NCBI GenBank assembly: GCA_028877205.1 | Contig: JAPPHY010000011.1 | Location: 131,656 to 195,655, forward strand | Length of the DNA stretch: 64,000 bases | Reading direction: 5' to 3' | From: Chloroflexota bacterium | Lineage (GTDB): Bacteria > Chloroflexota > Dehalococcoidia > Lucifugimonadales > UBA2985 | In this document: piece by piece, positions 54,077 through 63,477 of the stretch | Layout of the letters: the number at the start of each line of letters is the position of its first letter | Numbering within the stretch: position 1 is the first letter of the stretch | Notes under the pieces: generated by a model | Database searches by the model: none | Told to the model about the DNA's origin: nothing | Seen by the model: the letters and a program-made list of their open reading frames with translations, nothing else | Translations under genes and position numbers: made by a program

Positions 54077-55566
54077 TATCCCTTAGCTCCGGCCTTCAAG
54101 TTCTCCTCCAGGAGTTGGGTCACTGATGCGGGGTTGGCCCTGCCCCGCGTCTCCTTCATCACCTGTCCAAGCAGGAACTTGATGGCAGTCTCCTTGCCGC
54201 CAAGGTAGTCCTGCACAGCCTGGGAGTTGCCCTGGATCACCCGCTCCACGGCGTCCCTCAGCTGCGAATCGTCGTTCAGCTGCGTCAGGCCCTGCTCCTC
54301 TGCGATGGCCATCGCGCCGCGTCCCGACCTGAACATCTCCTCGAACACCGCCTTGGCCGCCGGGCCGCTTATCACGCCCGAGTCTATCAGGTCGGTGAAG
54401 TTGCGCAACGCGTGCGGGGTTATCCTGGCGTCCTCCAGCTCGATGCCGGAAGCGTTGAGCAGGCCGGCCATGTCGCCCATCATCCAGTTGGCGATGGCCT
54501 TGGCCTTGGCGGGCAGGATTTCCGTCTTGGAGTCGCCCGCTTGCAGGCTCTCCTCGAAGTAGTCCGCCGTGTCCTTCGAGGCGGTGAGCAGTCCGGCGTC
54601 ATAGGCGGACAGGCTATACTCGCTCACGAACCGGTCGCGGCGGGCGCCCGGAAGCTCCGGCAGACCCGCCCGCAGCTCCTCCACCCACTCGCGGCTCACC
54701 GACAGGGGCGGCAGGTCCGGCTCCGGGAAGTATCGGTAGTCGTGTGCGAACTCCTTGGTGCGCTGCGACATCGTCACGCCCCGCTCCTCGACCCAGCCGC
54801 GAGTCTCCTGCACCACCTGACCGCCCTCCTCAACGACCTTCGTCTGCCGCTCCACCTCGTACTCCAGGGCGCGGTAGACGGCACGGAGGCTGTTCATGTT
54901 CTTGATCTCGGTGCGGGTGAAGAGCTCTGTGCTGCCAGCGGGACGAATGCTCACATTGGCGTCGCACCGGAAGCTGCCGTCCTCCATGTTGCCCGTGGAC
55001 ACGCCTAAGTACTGGAGGATGGCCCGTAGGCTCATCAGGTACTGCCGCGCCTCCTCCGGCGACCGGATGTCCGGCTCACTCACCGTCTCCATGAGCGGTA
55101 TACCGGAGCGGTTAACGTCGACGAGGCTGTAGCCATCGCCGCCGGGGTCCTGCCGATGCTGCAGCTTGGCCACGTCCTCCTCCAGATGCACGCGGGCGAC
55201 TCCGATGCGCTTCCGCTCTCCGTCCACGTCGATGGTCAACCAACCGCCCGACGCTATGGGCTCGTCGTACTGTGAGATCTGGTAGCCCTTCATCAGGTCG
55301 GGGTAGGGATAGTTCTTGCGGTGGAACTGGGTTGACCCGGCGATGTCAGCGTTGAGCGCAAGGCCTGTCATGATTACGCACTCCACCGCGCGGCGATTGA
55401 TGACGGGAAGCACGCCCGGCAGGGCCAGGCAGACGGGGCACACTACGGTGTTGGGCTCGCCCTGCACGTACTCCGCGGGGCAGGCGCAGAACATCTTGCT
55501 CCTGGTGAGGAGCTGCGCGTGCACCTCCAGCCCGATAACCGTCTCGTACTTTGTTCCGATGACCAC
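54076..55566 (-). CDS. gatB: aspartyl/glutamyl-tRNA amidotransferase subunit B
   Basis: This 496-aa GatB phosphorylates mischarged Glu-tRNA(Gln) or Asp-tRNA(Asn) before amidation. [21 protein letters not shown] opens the chain, and four cysteines (CAC, CPVC) form the zinc site. [18 protein letters not shown] and [15 protein letters not shown] follow. The C-terminal YqeY-like helical domain ends with [16 protein letters not shown]. gatA and gatC are not in the window. Confidence 0.95.
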   Translation of the reverse strand: MVIGTKYETVIGLEVHAQLLTRSKMFCACPAEYVQGEPNTVVCPVCLALPGVLPVINRRAVECVIMTGLALNADIAGSTQFHRKNYPYPDLMKGYQISQYDEPIASGGWLTIDVDGERKRIGVARVHLEEDVAKLQHRQDPGGDGYSLVDVNRSGIPLMETVSEPDIRSPEEARQYLMSLRAILQYLGVSTGNMEDGSFRCDANVSIRPAGSTELFTRTEIKNMNSLRAVYRALEYEVERQTKVVEEGGQVVQETRGWVEERGVTMSQRTKEFAHDYRYFPEPDLPPLSVSREWVEELRAGLPELPGARRDRFVSEYSLSAYDAGLLTASKDTADYFEESLQAGDSKTEILPAKAKAIANWMMGDMAGLLNASGIELEDARITPHALRNFTDLIDSGVISGPAAKAVFEEMFRSGRGAMAIAEEQGLTQLNDDSQLRDAVERVIQGNSQAVQDYLGGKETAIKFLLGQVMKETRGRANPASVTQLLEENLKAGAKG

Positions 55567-55843
55567 TTACGTTCTCAGCCCTTCGCTTGCGGGTAGGCGC
55601 TAGTATAGCAAGCCGACCTACGGTGGGCAAGGAAGCGTGCTCCCGTCGCAGGGTCCTTTCATTCTCCCTCTCCCTTGAGAGGGGGAAGTGAGGGGGAACT
55701 TCGGGAGGAGCGGCTACGAGGACTTCACCCCCCACCCTAACCCTCCCCCTGAGGGGGAGGGGATTTTCCTCTCGCTAACGAAAAGACCGTGCCTCGGCCG
55801 AAACTCTAGGCGAGGAGAGGCCGCGCGGGCCTCCGCCGCACCG
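55567..55843. repeat. C/G-rich palindromes in a spacer
   Basis: There is no gene in 277 bp. Two members of the C-rich/G-rich dyad family lie at 55661-55700 (CTCCCTCTCCCTTGAGAGGGGGAAG core) and 55741-55762 (CCCTCCCC / GGGGAGGG). They separate gatB from the permease gene transcribed toward them. Confidence 0.6.
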
Positions 55844-56896
55844 TCAGCCGACGCTCAGTCTATCCTGCCTGCGGGCGGCCACGGACTGAGTCAGGCGGTC
55901 GATGATGATGGCCAGGAACACGATGGCGAGGCCGGCGATCGCGCCGTTGCCCGACTGGTTCTTCTGCAGCGCCCTCAGCACATCGTCACCCAGGCCGCCC
56001 GCGGCCACCATGCTAGCGATGGTGACCATCGCCAGGGCCATCATCGTGGTCTGGTTGATGCCCGCCATGATGGTGGGCAGGGCCATGGGGATCTGCACCG
56101 TGGTCAGCAGCTGCCAGGGCGACGCGCCGAAGGCCCGCGAAGCCTCGACGGTCTCGGCGGCCACCTGGCGGATTCCCAGGTTCGTCAGCCTAATCACCGG
56201 CGGCACCGCGTATATGATTGTGGCGAAGATTCCCGCGGGCTTGCCCAGCCCGAAGAAGAGAATACCCGGCAGCAGATAAACGAAGCTGGGCATGGTCTGC
56301 ATCCCGTCCAGTATGGGCCTCAGGATGTAATCGGCCGTGCGGTTGCGGGCCGCCAGGATGCCAAGCGGCAGCCCAATGGCTACCGCAATGACCACCGCCA
56401 CTACCATCAGCGCGACCGTGTCTATCATGTTGCTCCAGAGTCCCATGAACCCCACGAACAGAAGGGCCAGCGACGTGAAGGCCGCCAGGCCCCACCGGCC
56501 TACTCCGTAGGAGAGCAGCCCCAGGAAGGCCACGACGGCGGGCCAGGGCAGCCATTTCAACACGGCCTCTATGTTTATCAGCGCATACGTGACCGCCGAG
56601 CTTATCCCGTCGAACAGCCAGGCGCCCTTCAGGGTAATCCAGTCCACAGAGTCATCGATAGTGTTCGCTGTAACGTCCTTCAGCGACCTGTCGAGGGTTA
56701 CGTCCCCAACCGTATCGGTGGACACTGTGGTCGGAAAGTCCATCTCCGGGCCCCAGACAATGAGGCTCGCCGCGAGGATTGCCATCACCGCCGCCACTCC
56801 AATCCCCCAGCTGTAGAGCGGTGAGCGAACGCGCCAACCGGATTGCTGCACCTCTGTCTCGATGCCGCCGGGTTGAATACTCTGTTCTTGTGCCAT
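55844..56896 (-). CDS. proW: glycine betaine/proline ABC transporter permease
   Basis: This 350-aa ProW/OpuAB-type permease imports osmoprotectants. The binding-protein-dependent permease domain occupies about 135-335, with the coupling motif EASRAFGASPWQLLTTVQIPMALPTIMAGINQ. About 60 N-terminal residues are hydrophilic before the first helix, followed by a periplasmic segment, as in ProW. ATG 56896 follows AGGAG. The longer frame to 56983 is not supported. It lies 10 bp behind the ATPase gene. Confidence 0.88.
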   Translation of the reverse strand: MAQEQSIQPGGIETEVQQSGWRVRSPLYSWGIGVAAVMAILAASLIVWGPEMDFPTTVSTDTVGDVTLDRSLKDVTANTIDDSVDWITLKGAWLFDGISSAVTYALINIEAVLKWLPWPAVVAFLGLLSYGVGRWGLAAFTSLALLFVGFMGLWSNMIDTVALMVVAVVIAVAIGLPLGILAARNRTADYILRPILDGMQTMPSFVYLLPGILFFGLGKPAGIFATIIYAVPPVIRLTNLGIRQVAAETVEASRAFGASPWQLLTTVQIPMALPTIMAGINQTTMMALAMVTIASMVAAGGLGDDVLRALQKNQSGNGAIAGLAIVFLAIIIDRLTQSVAARRQDRLSVG

Positions 56897-56906
56897 GTTG
56901 GAACTC

Positions 56907-58100
56907 CTAGCCGTTCTCGGAAATGCTCGCGAGCAGAACACCCCTGGGGACCTCCCCCAGCAGGCTCCCATTCTCGCCGACAACCGCGATGGGATACTCG
57001 GTCTGGGCGGCCTTGGGCACTATGTCCTCGATACGGTCGTCCGGGTCCGCCGTAACAGGCTCGACAACCTGCGCGCCTTCCAGGGACTCCTTTCGCTGCG
57101 ACACAAGGTCGTTCGCCAGCTCACGCGTCAGGATCCCCCGCAGCGTGAAGTTGCGCGCTATCAGGAACACCGAGTCGGTGCCGTGATTCAGCATGGCGTG
57201 CAGCGCGACGCGCGGGTTCTGTCTCTCGTACACAACCACGTCGGGCTCACGCATGATTGCCCTGGCCCTCACGATCTTTGCCCTGGAAACGTCACGCACA
57301 AACTCGACCACGTAGTCGTCGGTGGGGAGCATCACGATCTCCTCGGGAGAGCCCTCCTGTATGATCTCACCGTCCCGCATGATCGCGATGCGGTCACCCA
57401 GCTTGAGGGCTTCGTTCAGGTCGTGCGTGATGAACACGATCGTCTTCTGAAGGTTCGACTGTAGGGAGATGAGCTGGTCCTGCATCTCCCTGCGTATCAA
57501 GGGATCGAGACCGCTGAACGGCTCGTCCATGAGAATCACTTCGGAGTCCATCACAAGCGCCCTCGCCAGTCCTATTCGCTGCTGCATCCCGCCGCTCATC
57601 TCGCGTGGGAAGTAGCTCTCCCAGCCCCCGAGTCCTACGGTTTCGATGGCCTCCTCAGCGGCTCGGTATCGTGCCTCCTTGTCCAGGCCCCGAATCTTCA
57701 GGCCGTACGCCACGTTGTCCAGTACATTCCTGTGGGGGAGCAGAGAGTAGTGCTGAAATACCATGGCGACCTTGGTACGGCGAAACTGCATAAGCTCCTT
57801 GGGAGAGTACTCGCATATGTCCTCGCCATCGAAGCGGATCTCACCACTAGTGGCCTCAATGAGCCGGATGAGGCAGCGCACCAGCGTGGACTTGCCGCTG
57901 CCGGACAGGCCCATTACAACGAAAATGTTGCCGGTATTCACGTGGAACGAGACGTCTCTCAGACCCACCACCAGTCCCAGCGCCTCCTGGATCTCGGCGC
58001 GGCTCATGGAAACATAATCAGGCTGGAAGACCCTGTTCGGCCTGTCGCCGAAGACCTTCCACAGGCCCTCGACTTCAATCTGACGCTCTTCCGAACTCAT
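56907..58100 (-). CDS. proV: glycine betaine/proline ABC transporter ATP-binding protein
   Basis: This 397-aa ProV/OpuAA-type ATPase has Walker A GLSGSGKST (about 64), signature MSGGMQQRIGLARAL, Walker B VILMDEPFSGLD and the H-loop FITHDLNEA. Two CBS-like domains form the last 120 residues, with the sensor segment ISENG at the very end. In relatives these sense ionic strength. An N-terminal stretch before the ABC core (FQPDYVSMSRAEIQEALGL) is typical. ATG 58100 is chosen by family length. The frame extends upstream without support. Confidence 0.9.
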   Translation of the reverse strand: MSSEERQIEVEGLWKVFGDRPNRVFQPDYVSMSRAEIQEALGLVVGLRDVSFHVNTGNIFVVMGLSGSGKSTLVRCLIRLIEATSGEIRFDGEDICEYSPKELMQFRRTKVAMVFQHYSLLPHRNVLDNVAYGLKIRGLDKEARYRAAEEAIETVGLGGWESYFPREMSGGMQQRIGLARALVMDSEVILMDEPFSGLDPLIRREMQDQLISLQSNLQKTIVFITHDLNEALKLGDRIAIMRDGEIIQEGSPEEIVMLPTDDYVVEFVRDVSRAKIVRARAIMREPDVVVYERQNPRVALHAMLNHGTDSVFLIARNFTLRGILTRELANDLVSQRKESLEGAQVVEPVTADPDDRIEDIVPKAAQTEYPIAVVGENGSLLGEVPRGVLLASISENG

Positions 58101-58137
58101 GGCTGCCTTCCCCTCCCTGCTGTCCTTCTCGTTCCGG

Positions 58138-58149
58138 CAACTATAGTTG
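58138..58149. promoter_or_regulatory. 12-bp palindrome between proV and proX
   Basis: The perfect palindrome CAACTATAGTTG lies in the 223-bp divergent spacer, 38 bp before the proV start. It overlaps a possible proV -10 (TATAGT, or TACAAC with a TGG extension). It could be an operator for an osmotic regulator. On the proX side, TGGTAAGAT at 58258-58266 looks like an extended -10. Confidence 0.35.
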
Positions 58150-58323
58150 TACCACAAATCGCCGTGGTTTAGGGACGAATCCAACCATCCCGCAAAAGTT
58201 CGCCCAGGGGTGACGCACGGCTGAGAGGAATTCCGACTGGAATCGACAACGGCGGAGTGGTAAGATGCGCATACTGGCTGCCGCAGATTGGCAGATATGC
58301 AGAACGAGCGGAGGTGAGCAGCG

Positions 58324-59334
58324 ATGAAGGCCAAATTCGGTGTGATTGCCTTGATGGCGTCGCTGGTGGTGGCGCTGGCGGCTACGGCCTGCGCACAGCC
58401 TAAGGACCCCATCATCTTCAGCGATCTGAACTGGACCAGCGCCCAGGTGCAGAACAGGATCGCGCAGTACATCGTGGAGGAAGGATACGGCTATCCCACG
58501 GGCGTCGTGTTCGGCGCCACGCTGCCACTCCTGAACGGCCTGCGCAACGGTGACACGCACGTGACAATGGAGATCTGGCTACCCAACCAGCTGGAGGCGT
58601 GGACAGAGGCCGTCGACAACGGAGAAGTGGAACCCATCGGCGAGAGCCTGGGGATGGACTGGCAGTCGGCCTTCGTCATCCCGGCCTATCTCCAGCAGCA
58701 GTACCCGGACCTGGACAACATCGAAGACCTCAAGGAAGACCGGTTCAAGGAGCTGTTCGTGACGCCGGAGACGGGCGGCAAGGCTCGGCTGGTGTCATGC
58801 GTGATCGGTTGGGCCTGCGAGGAGGTCAACGCACAGCAGATCGAGTCCTACGGGCTGTCCGACCACGTGCACGTACTCAACCCAGGCGACGGCGCCGCCG
58901 CAAACGCCGACCTCTACGGCGCATATGAGAAGCAGGAGCCGTGGCTGGGATACCAGTGGGGCACAAACGACCCTGCCCTGCTGTTGGACCTCGTGCGGCT
59001 GGAGGAGCCGGCCTTCAGCGCGGAGTGCTGGGCCACCACCAAGGCGTGCGCATACGAGGACGCCACTATCCTGATCGCGATGAACACGGAGCTGAAGGAC
59101 AGGGCGCCCGAGGTAATCGACATGCTGGGCAAGTGGGGCTTCAACATCGACCGGTTCAGCGAAGTGGCGGCCTGGCAGAACGAGAACTCCGACGCGAGCA
59201 TCAACGACGCCGCTCTGTGGTGGCTGAAGCAGAACCAGAGCGTTTGGAGCAGCTGGGTCACCAGCGACGCGGCCGAAGCCATCCAGGAGGCGCTGGACGA
59301 GAACAAGACACCGGAGGGCTGGCCCACGGGTTAG
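58324..59334 (+). CDS. proX: glycine betaine/proline-binding protein
   Basis: This 336-aa substrate-binding protein of the OpuAC/ProX family starts with a signal peptide (KFGVIALMASLVVALAATAC). Cys21 may be lipidated, although the lipobox ATAC is weak. IIFSDLNWTSAQVQNRIAQYI, THVTMEIWLPNQ and GTNDPALLLDLV are family-like, with Trp and aromatic residues available for the cation-pi cage. It is divergent from proVW, an arrangement that allows extra binding protein. GGAGGTGAG precedes the ATG. Confidence 0.87.
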   Translation: MKAKFGVIALMASLVVALAATACAQPKDPIIFSDLNWTSAQVQNRIAQYIVEEGYGYPTGVVFGATLPLLNGLRNGDTHVTMEIWLPNQLEAWTEAVDNGEVEPIGESLGMDWQSAFVIPAYLQQQYPDLDNIEDLKEDRFKELFVTPETGGKARLVSCVIGWACEEVNAQQIESYGLSDHVHVLNPGDGAAANADLYGAYEKQEPWLGYQWGTNDPALLLDLVRLEEPAFSAECWATTKACAYEDATILIAMNTELKDRAPEVIDMLGKWGFNIDRFSEVAAWQNENSDASINDAALWWLKQNQSVWSSWVTSDAAEAIQEALDENKTPEGWPTG

Positions 59335-59352
59335 GGCGAGCGGGCGGCGGGT

Positions 59353-60096
59353 TCAGGCCCTGCCCAGCCTGACGAGCAGCGGGTCGGGAACGCCCGCCTC
59401 CGCGAAACCCTTGGCGCGGAGCAGGCAGCTGTCGCATGCGCCGCAGGGGACGTCGCCGCCCAAATAGCAGCTCCACGTGTGCTCCACCGGCGCGCCGATC
59501 CGGGCTGCAAGCGCGACTATCTCGGCCTTGGTCATGTCGATTATCGGCGTCTCAACGTTGATTGGAACGGCGTACTCCGTCCACAGCTTGCTGCCCAGGT
59601 CCAGCGTCCGCGTGACGCTCTCGTAGAACTCGGGGCGGCAGTCCGGATAGCCGCTGTAGTCGATCGCGTTGGGCGCCATGTATACGCACGCCGACACGTC
59701 AGAGGCATCGACGCCCTCGACCTCAATGGCGTACAGGACGCGGCTCTCCAGGTAGGCCGCGGCCAGCGACAGGAATATCGTGTTGCGCATAGGCACGTAG
59801 GTTATCGGGACGCCGTGGCCAATCTCCTCGCCCGCCCTCTCCGACGGTACGCTAAATCGCTCAGGGCTGGTCAGCGCGGAGTACCAGGCAACCTCGGAGA
59901 GGAAGGAGACGTCCAGCAGCCGGTGCTCGATTCCCAGGATGCCGGCGATGCTCGCGGCGCACTCGACCTCCCTGGCGTGGGTCTGGCCGTAGTTGAACGT
60001 GACGGCAGTCAGGTGGTCGACGCGGCCCTTCGCGTAGGCCGCGACAGTGGTGGAGTCGAGTCCTCCGGATAGCAGGGTGATCCCGTAGCTGGGCAT
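59353..60096 (-). CDS. queC: 7-cyano-7-deazaguanine synthase
   Basis: This 247-aa QueC makes preQ0 for queuosine and related modified bases. The ATP-pyrophosphatase P-loop is LLSGGLDSTT (residues about 7-16). TFNYGQTHAREVECA follows. The zinc site at the end has CYLGGDVPCGACDSC. QueD, QueE and QueF are not nearby. I see no preQ1 riboswitch in the adjacent spacer. Confidence 0.93.
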   Translation of the reverse strand: MPSYGITLLSGGLDSTTVAAYAKGRVDHLTAVTFNYGQTHAREVECAASIAGILGIEHRLLDVSFLSEVAWYSALTSPERFSVPSERAGEEIGHGVPITYVPMRNTIFLSLAAAYLESRVLYAIEVEGVDASDVSACVYMAPNAIDYSGYPDCRPEFYESVTRTLDLGSKLWTEYAVPINVETPIIDMTKAEIVALAARIGAPVEHTWSCYLGGDVPCGACDSCLLRAKGFAEAGVPDPLLVRLGRA

Positions 60097-60229
60097 AGGC
60101 GCATTCTAGCAGATTGGGCTGCCATGCACCGGAACAGGCACGATAGGAACAGGGTCACCCGACTAACACGACTCGGAACGTGCTGGCGCAGTCCAGCCGC
60201 GGGCTTCAACACCCCCCGCAGGAGGGCTT

Positions 60230-60577
60230 CTAGGTCTCGGTCTCAGCAGCCGCCAGGGCCGATTCAACGTCCGTCTGAATAGGTATGAGCTTATCGAATC
60301 CGATGAGCTCGAAGACGTACTGTATGTACGGCTGCAGTGAGCATACGTAGAGGTTGTGGTGCCTCTTCCGCAGCTCCTGCCACAAGTGCAGGAACACCCG
60401 CAGGCCGGACGTGCTGACATAGGTCAGCCCGGAGGCGTCGATGATCACGTCACAGTCGGTGCCCGCCATCGCTCTCATGGCATTGGCTTCGAACCGATCG
60501 GCGTTGAGAACGTTGACACGTCCACTTGCCTGAAGGAGACACGCTGGACCTCTGAACCCGACAAACTCGACCATCAT
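60230..60577 (-). CDS. STAS-domain protein (anti-sigma factor antagonist-like)
   Basis: This 115-aa single STAS domain has the phosphorylatable Ser in DASGLTYVSTSGLRVFLHL, matching SpoIIAA-type antagonists whose dephosphorylated form frees a sigma factor from its anti-sigma kinase. MMVEFVGFRGPACLLQASGR forms the first strands. No anti-sigma kinase or sigma gene is in the window. ATG 60577 or 60574 could start it. A likely promoter is TTGCGC-17-TATACT (60623-60651) on this strand. Confidence 0.78.
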   Translation of the reverse strand: MMVEFVGFRGPACLLQASGRVNVLNADRFEANAMRAMAGTDCDVIIDASGLTYVSTSGLRVFLHLWQELRKRHHNLYVCSLQPYIQYVFELIGFDKLIPIQTDVESALAAAETET

Positions 60578-60794
60578 GATGTGCGGCCTTTCGCATGGGA
60601 GCGCTGGAATTCGGGCAATGTCAGTATAATCGCGGACGTGTCTGCGCGCAACACGTCGCCTCGCGCGATACGGGACTGGCCAGCGCCTCTGAGGGGGATG
60701 CGCCATAGCCGAGAATGGGGTGCTCGCCACCAAACGTGGGGTTCAGGACAGCAAGGGCTCGGCAGGTGGCGGTGGGTCTCCGGCCAGTAGCGCT

Positions 60795-61331
60795 TCACTC
60801 AAAGAACTCGTCCTCGGAGAACGTCGTCCACGAGTGGAAGACCGGAAACGGCAGTGGCAGGCTGCCGGCGGGATCATTCAGCTTGAACGATATCCTGTCG
60901 CTGTCGAAGACGTTCCTGATCGAAAGGGACACGTTGACGGTCGGTATGCAGTCGTCGCACTCGGTCGGGAACGTCTGCCTTGACCGTGGCTGGACCAGGT
61001 GAATGGTGATCTCCGATCCATCGCCGCTACCCTCAATGCGGTAGTCAGCGGCGAAGATCTCCCACTCATTCACGGCTCGATCGCCCTCTGCGTACTGGGC
61101 CCAGATGGAGATAGCGCCGAAGAAATCGAGGATTACGCCCTTCCTGGGGTCACCGTCCTTGTGAGGCTCAAACTGTCGGAACGAACGGTCCTGCAACTCG
61201 GACTTGATCCTGGCCGCGTCCTCGTCGGTCACCGGCCCCGAAGGAATCCCGGTGTCGCATCCCCACGCGGCAAGTAACGACAGCGCAAGGACGGAGGTAA
61301 GCCACGTTCGACGCACGGCTCCCGTGCTCAT
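60795..61331 (-). CDS. hypothetical lipoprotein
   Basis: This 178-aa protein has a signal peptide with lipobox AAWGC at residues 21-25, so it is probably anchored by a lipidated Cys25. The mature part has beta-rich stretches (EITIHLVQPRS, TVNVSLSIRNVF) and a Cys pair in ECDDC. I recognise no family. It lies 11 bp behind the larger lipoprotein gene on the same strand, so they are likely co-transcribed. Confidence 0.7.
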   Translation of the reverse strand: MSTGAVRRTWLTSVLALSLLAAWGCDTGIPSGPVTDEDAARIKSELQDRSFRQFEPHKDGDPRKGVILDFFGAISIWAQYAEGDRAVNEWEIFAADYRIEGSGDGSEITIHLVQPRSRQTFPTECDDCIPTVNVSLSIRNVFDSDRISFKLNDPAGSLPLPFPVFHSWTTFSEDEFFE

Positions 61332-61342
61332 GCGCGGTCCGC

Positions 61343-62635
61343 CTACTCGTACGTCCAGACCTCGAAGTTGAGGTACGCGCTGGTGCCCTCTGCGTCCACG
61401 AGGTTGGATTCGAAATCCGGGAAGGAGAATCCGGCGATCTGGCTCTCGCCCAGGACCAGCGGAGGCCTGTCCTCTGCGTCTGCGTCGAAGGTCAGCGTGT
61501 CAGTGCCGCTCCCGCCGAGCAGGGGAAGACTCCAGCCTCCCGTGGAGGGTTCCAGCACGTACAGCTCAACTTCTCCTTCAACGAAAACGGGCTCGCTGAA
61601 CATCACCTCCACGTCGCCGTCGTTGTTGCGGGTGAGGCCGACAACCATCGGCGGCCCCGGAACCCCCATGTCCGTCATCGTGTCAGGAAGGGTCAGATAG
61701 TCCGCGGGCGGTTCGATCTCGCTGGTCTCGTTGTAGCCGTGGTAGCTGATCGCAATAAAGTCCCTGGACTCGCCGTCCGGAGTCCCCACAGATATCCTGA
61801 TCTCCCTGACCAGGAAATCGGCCACGCCCACGAGTATGGTCATGGAGATTCCCGACCCGGACAGGAACAGAGCTTCGCTGCCGAGCGGAGGCTGGCTCGA
61901 AACCAGGCGGTATGCCGTGGCGCCATCATCGAGTTCCGTTGTACCGTCGAGGGAAGCTGCAGGGTCGACCGGTGTCATGAACATGCCCACAAGCTGCAGC
62001 GCCTCCAGCGACTCGGAGACCTCGGCGGCGCCTTTGAACCACAGGCCGGACTCGGGGTCCTGAATGTACGTGTCCGTGCCTATCTGCACCCCGGCGATCG
62101 AAACCATCTCATCGTCAGCTCCGATCTCTATCCGATAGCGGACCCGGTCCGGCATGACCATTGCGCCGCTCAGTCGCATGACGGCTTCACCACCGTCGCC
62201 CTCGCCCAACGGGAAGATCGCCAGCAGATCGACCACTCCTTCGAACGAGACACTCCTGACCTCCTGCACCGCCGCTGCGCTGCACGATGCGACGGCTGCG
62301 GCGCTATCCAGGGATCCGTCTGTTGGGCAGTCCTCACCGGAGGGAGGCTCCGAGCTGCTGGCCGGGGTGTTAGGGGTAGGCGTGGGAGTGGGGACCGGAG
62401 TTGGCGGTGGAACCGGAGTAGGAGCCGTCGTAGGCGCGGGGGTATTCGTGGGCAATGTCGTCGTTGCCGTCTTCGGCGTGACTGTGGGTTCCGGCGTTTG
62501 CGTGCTGGTGGGCGCCGCCGTTGAGGTGGGAGTTGCGGGCGCCGTGGTAGACGTAGGGTCGGGTTCGCTGCCGCAGGCTGCCAGCAATACCGCCGCCGCC
62601 GATAGAACTACGACCAAGTAGTGTATCCGCCTCAT
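61343..62635 (-). CDS. lipoprotein with Thr/Pro linker (LppX/LprG-like fold)
   Basis: The 430-aa protein starts at ATG 62635 (MRRIHYLVV) with AGGGGAG upstream. A signal peptide with lipobox LLAAC is followed by about 75 residues of Thr/Pro/Ala linker (TPTPTP-type). The globular part has SFEGVVDLLAIFPLGEGDGGEAVMRL and an IGTDTYIQDPESGLWF segment, the pattern of LppX/LprAFG lipoproteins that carry lipids. A C-terminal beta domain follows. The substrate is unknown. Such linkers are common in secreted proteins of Chloroflexota and Actinobacteria. Confidence 0.75.
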   Translation of the reverse strand: MRRIHYLVVVLSAAAVLLAACGSEPDPTSTTAPATPTSTAAPTSTQTPEPTVTPKTATTTLPTNTPAPTTAPTPVPPPTPVPTPTPTPNTPASSSEPPSGEDCPTDGSLDSAAAVASCSAAAVQEVRSVSFEGVVDLLAIFPLGEGDGGEAVMRLSGAMVMPDRVRYRIEIGADDEMVSIAGVQIGTDTYIQDPESGLWFKGAAEVSESLEALQLVGMFMTPVDPAASLDGTTELDDGATAYRLVSSQPPLGSEALFLSGSGISMTILVGVADFLVREIRISVGTPDGESRDFIAISYHGYNETSEIEPPADYLTLPDTMTDMGVPGPPMVVGLTRNNDGDVEVMFSEPVFVEGEVELYVLEPSTGGWSLPLLGGSGTDTLTFDADAEDRPPLVLGESQIAGFSFPDFESNLVDAEGTSAYLNFEVWTYE

Positions 62636-62990
62636 CTTCTCTCCCCTCACGCCGAATCTTCGCTGACCTATAACTTAATGGTAGCACGATTCTAGTCCTC
62701 GGATGGGCTTGAACATTACAGCTTCAGGGCAACCACTCACCCAACATGCGAGGCGTAGAGTGCTGAAGCCTATACCTACCGTACCGGCCGCTCATACCAG
62801 TCCCTCCACACCGCCTTCCACCGGCGAAGCAGCGCGATGAAGAGGGGGTTGTCGCAGGGAAACTAATCGGTGACATGCCATTTGAACATTGCCTGGAGGA
62901 ACTGGAGGACCGGCTGGGCAAGGTGCTTGCGCCTTTCGGGAGTGGGCGCGACTCATGCACCGAAGGTCGGACACGCTCAGCGAGGATGCA
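62636..62990. other. region without a recognisable gene
   Basis: Several short frames exist on both strands, but none has a ribosome binding site or family resemblance. A minus-strand frame ends in WKAVWRDWYERPVR (around 62778-62820), which looks protein-like but has a stop codon 28 residues upstream. It could be a gene fragment. The region joins the lipoprotein promoter to the pseudogene downstream. Confidence 0.4.
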
Positions 62991-63185
62991 ATGACAGCCG
63001 CAGCAACTGAGCATAGCTAACGGTCGGCCTTGCGAATGCTGTTCAAGGCATTCGACGACGGGACGCGGGCGCTCAATGAGCCTTCACAGATGGAGCGCAG
63101 AGCCCCCGACATCATCGTTGAACTCTACGGCGTGCCGGTTGGTCATGTCGAGTGCAAGGACATGGGCACTGACCCGAAGCAGGTC
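62991..63185 (+). pseudogene. N-terminal fragment of a type IIG/ISP-like restriction-methylation enzyme
   Basis: From ATG 62991 the frame reads MTAAATEHS, then TAA at 63018-63020, then RSALRMLFKAFDDGTRALNE and onward to APDIIVELYGVPVGHVECKD. Large restriction-modification proteins of the ISP/Eco57I-like group begin ATEHSYRPAL and continue with NEP, a PD..V strand and the G(Y/H)-(I/V)-E-(A/C)-KD nuclease core. So the stop replaces the Tyr codon TAY, and PD-(D/E)xK residues are still readable. After about 63185 similarity ends. It is a dead remnant with at least one nonsense mutation and a truncation. Confidence 0.6.
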
Positions 63186-63477
63186 GGCGCAGTGGGCCTA
63201 GGTGATCGAATGTCGTCGATGTCTCCGCGTCCTGCATGCCTTCCCCGTTTTCTGGACCGCACTACGGCTTTCACTCTACCGTTTGCGGTTTCGGGCGTCT
63301 TCCTTAAACCAGAAAGACTAATGGCCCTGTCAACATGGCCAAAGTCGCGCGGAGAGTTATTTCATGTGTCCTCTACTGGGAAGAGGGCTTCAAGGAGGCG
63401 CGCGGGCCTGCCTTACGGGCGCCTGATTCGGCGTATTTGTCACGCCTTGGTTATAATCCACATCCCCAAGGCTGTTG
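63186..63477. other. degenerate region
   Basis: No intact gene is seen. The plus-strand frame continuing from the pseudogene to 63491 has no recognisable content. On the minus strand a frame enters from the repeat and ends at a TGA at 63390-63392. Its last part includes [20 protein letters not shown]. Confidence 0.4.

Noticed and set aside
60097..60229. preQ1 riboswitch near queC
   Set aside because: The spacer is downstream of the STAS gene and upstream of queC, but I found neither the small preQ1 pseudoknot pattern nor an A-rich tail. Only a weak GCTGG/CCAGC hairpin is present.
62724..63014. Minus-strand frame opposite the pseudogene
   Set aside because: It has no start context or domain, and the plus strand shows a better match to a restriction-enzyme N-terminus.
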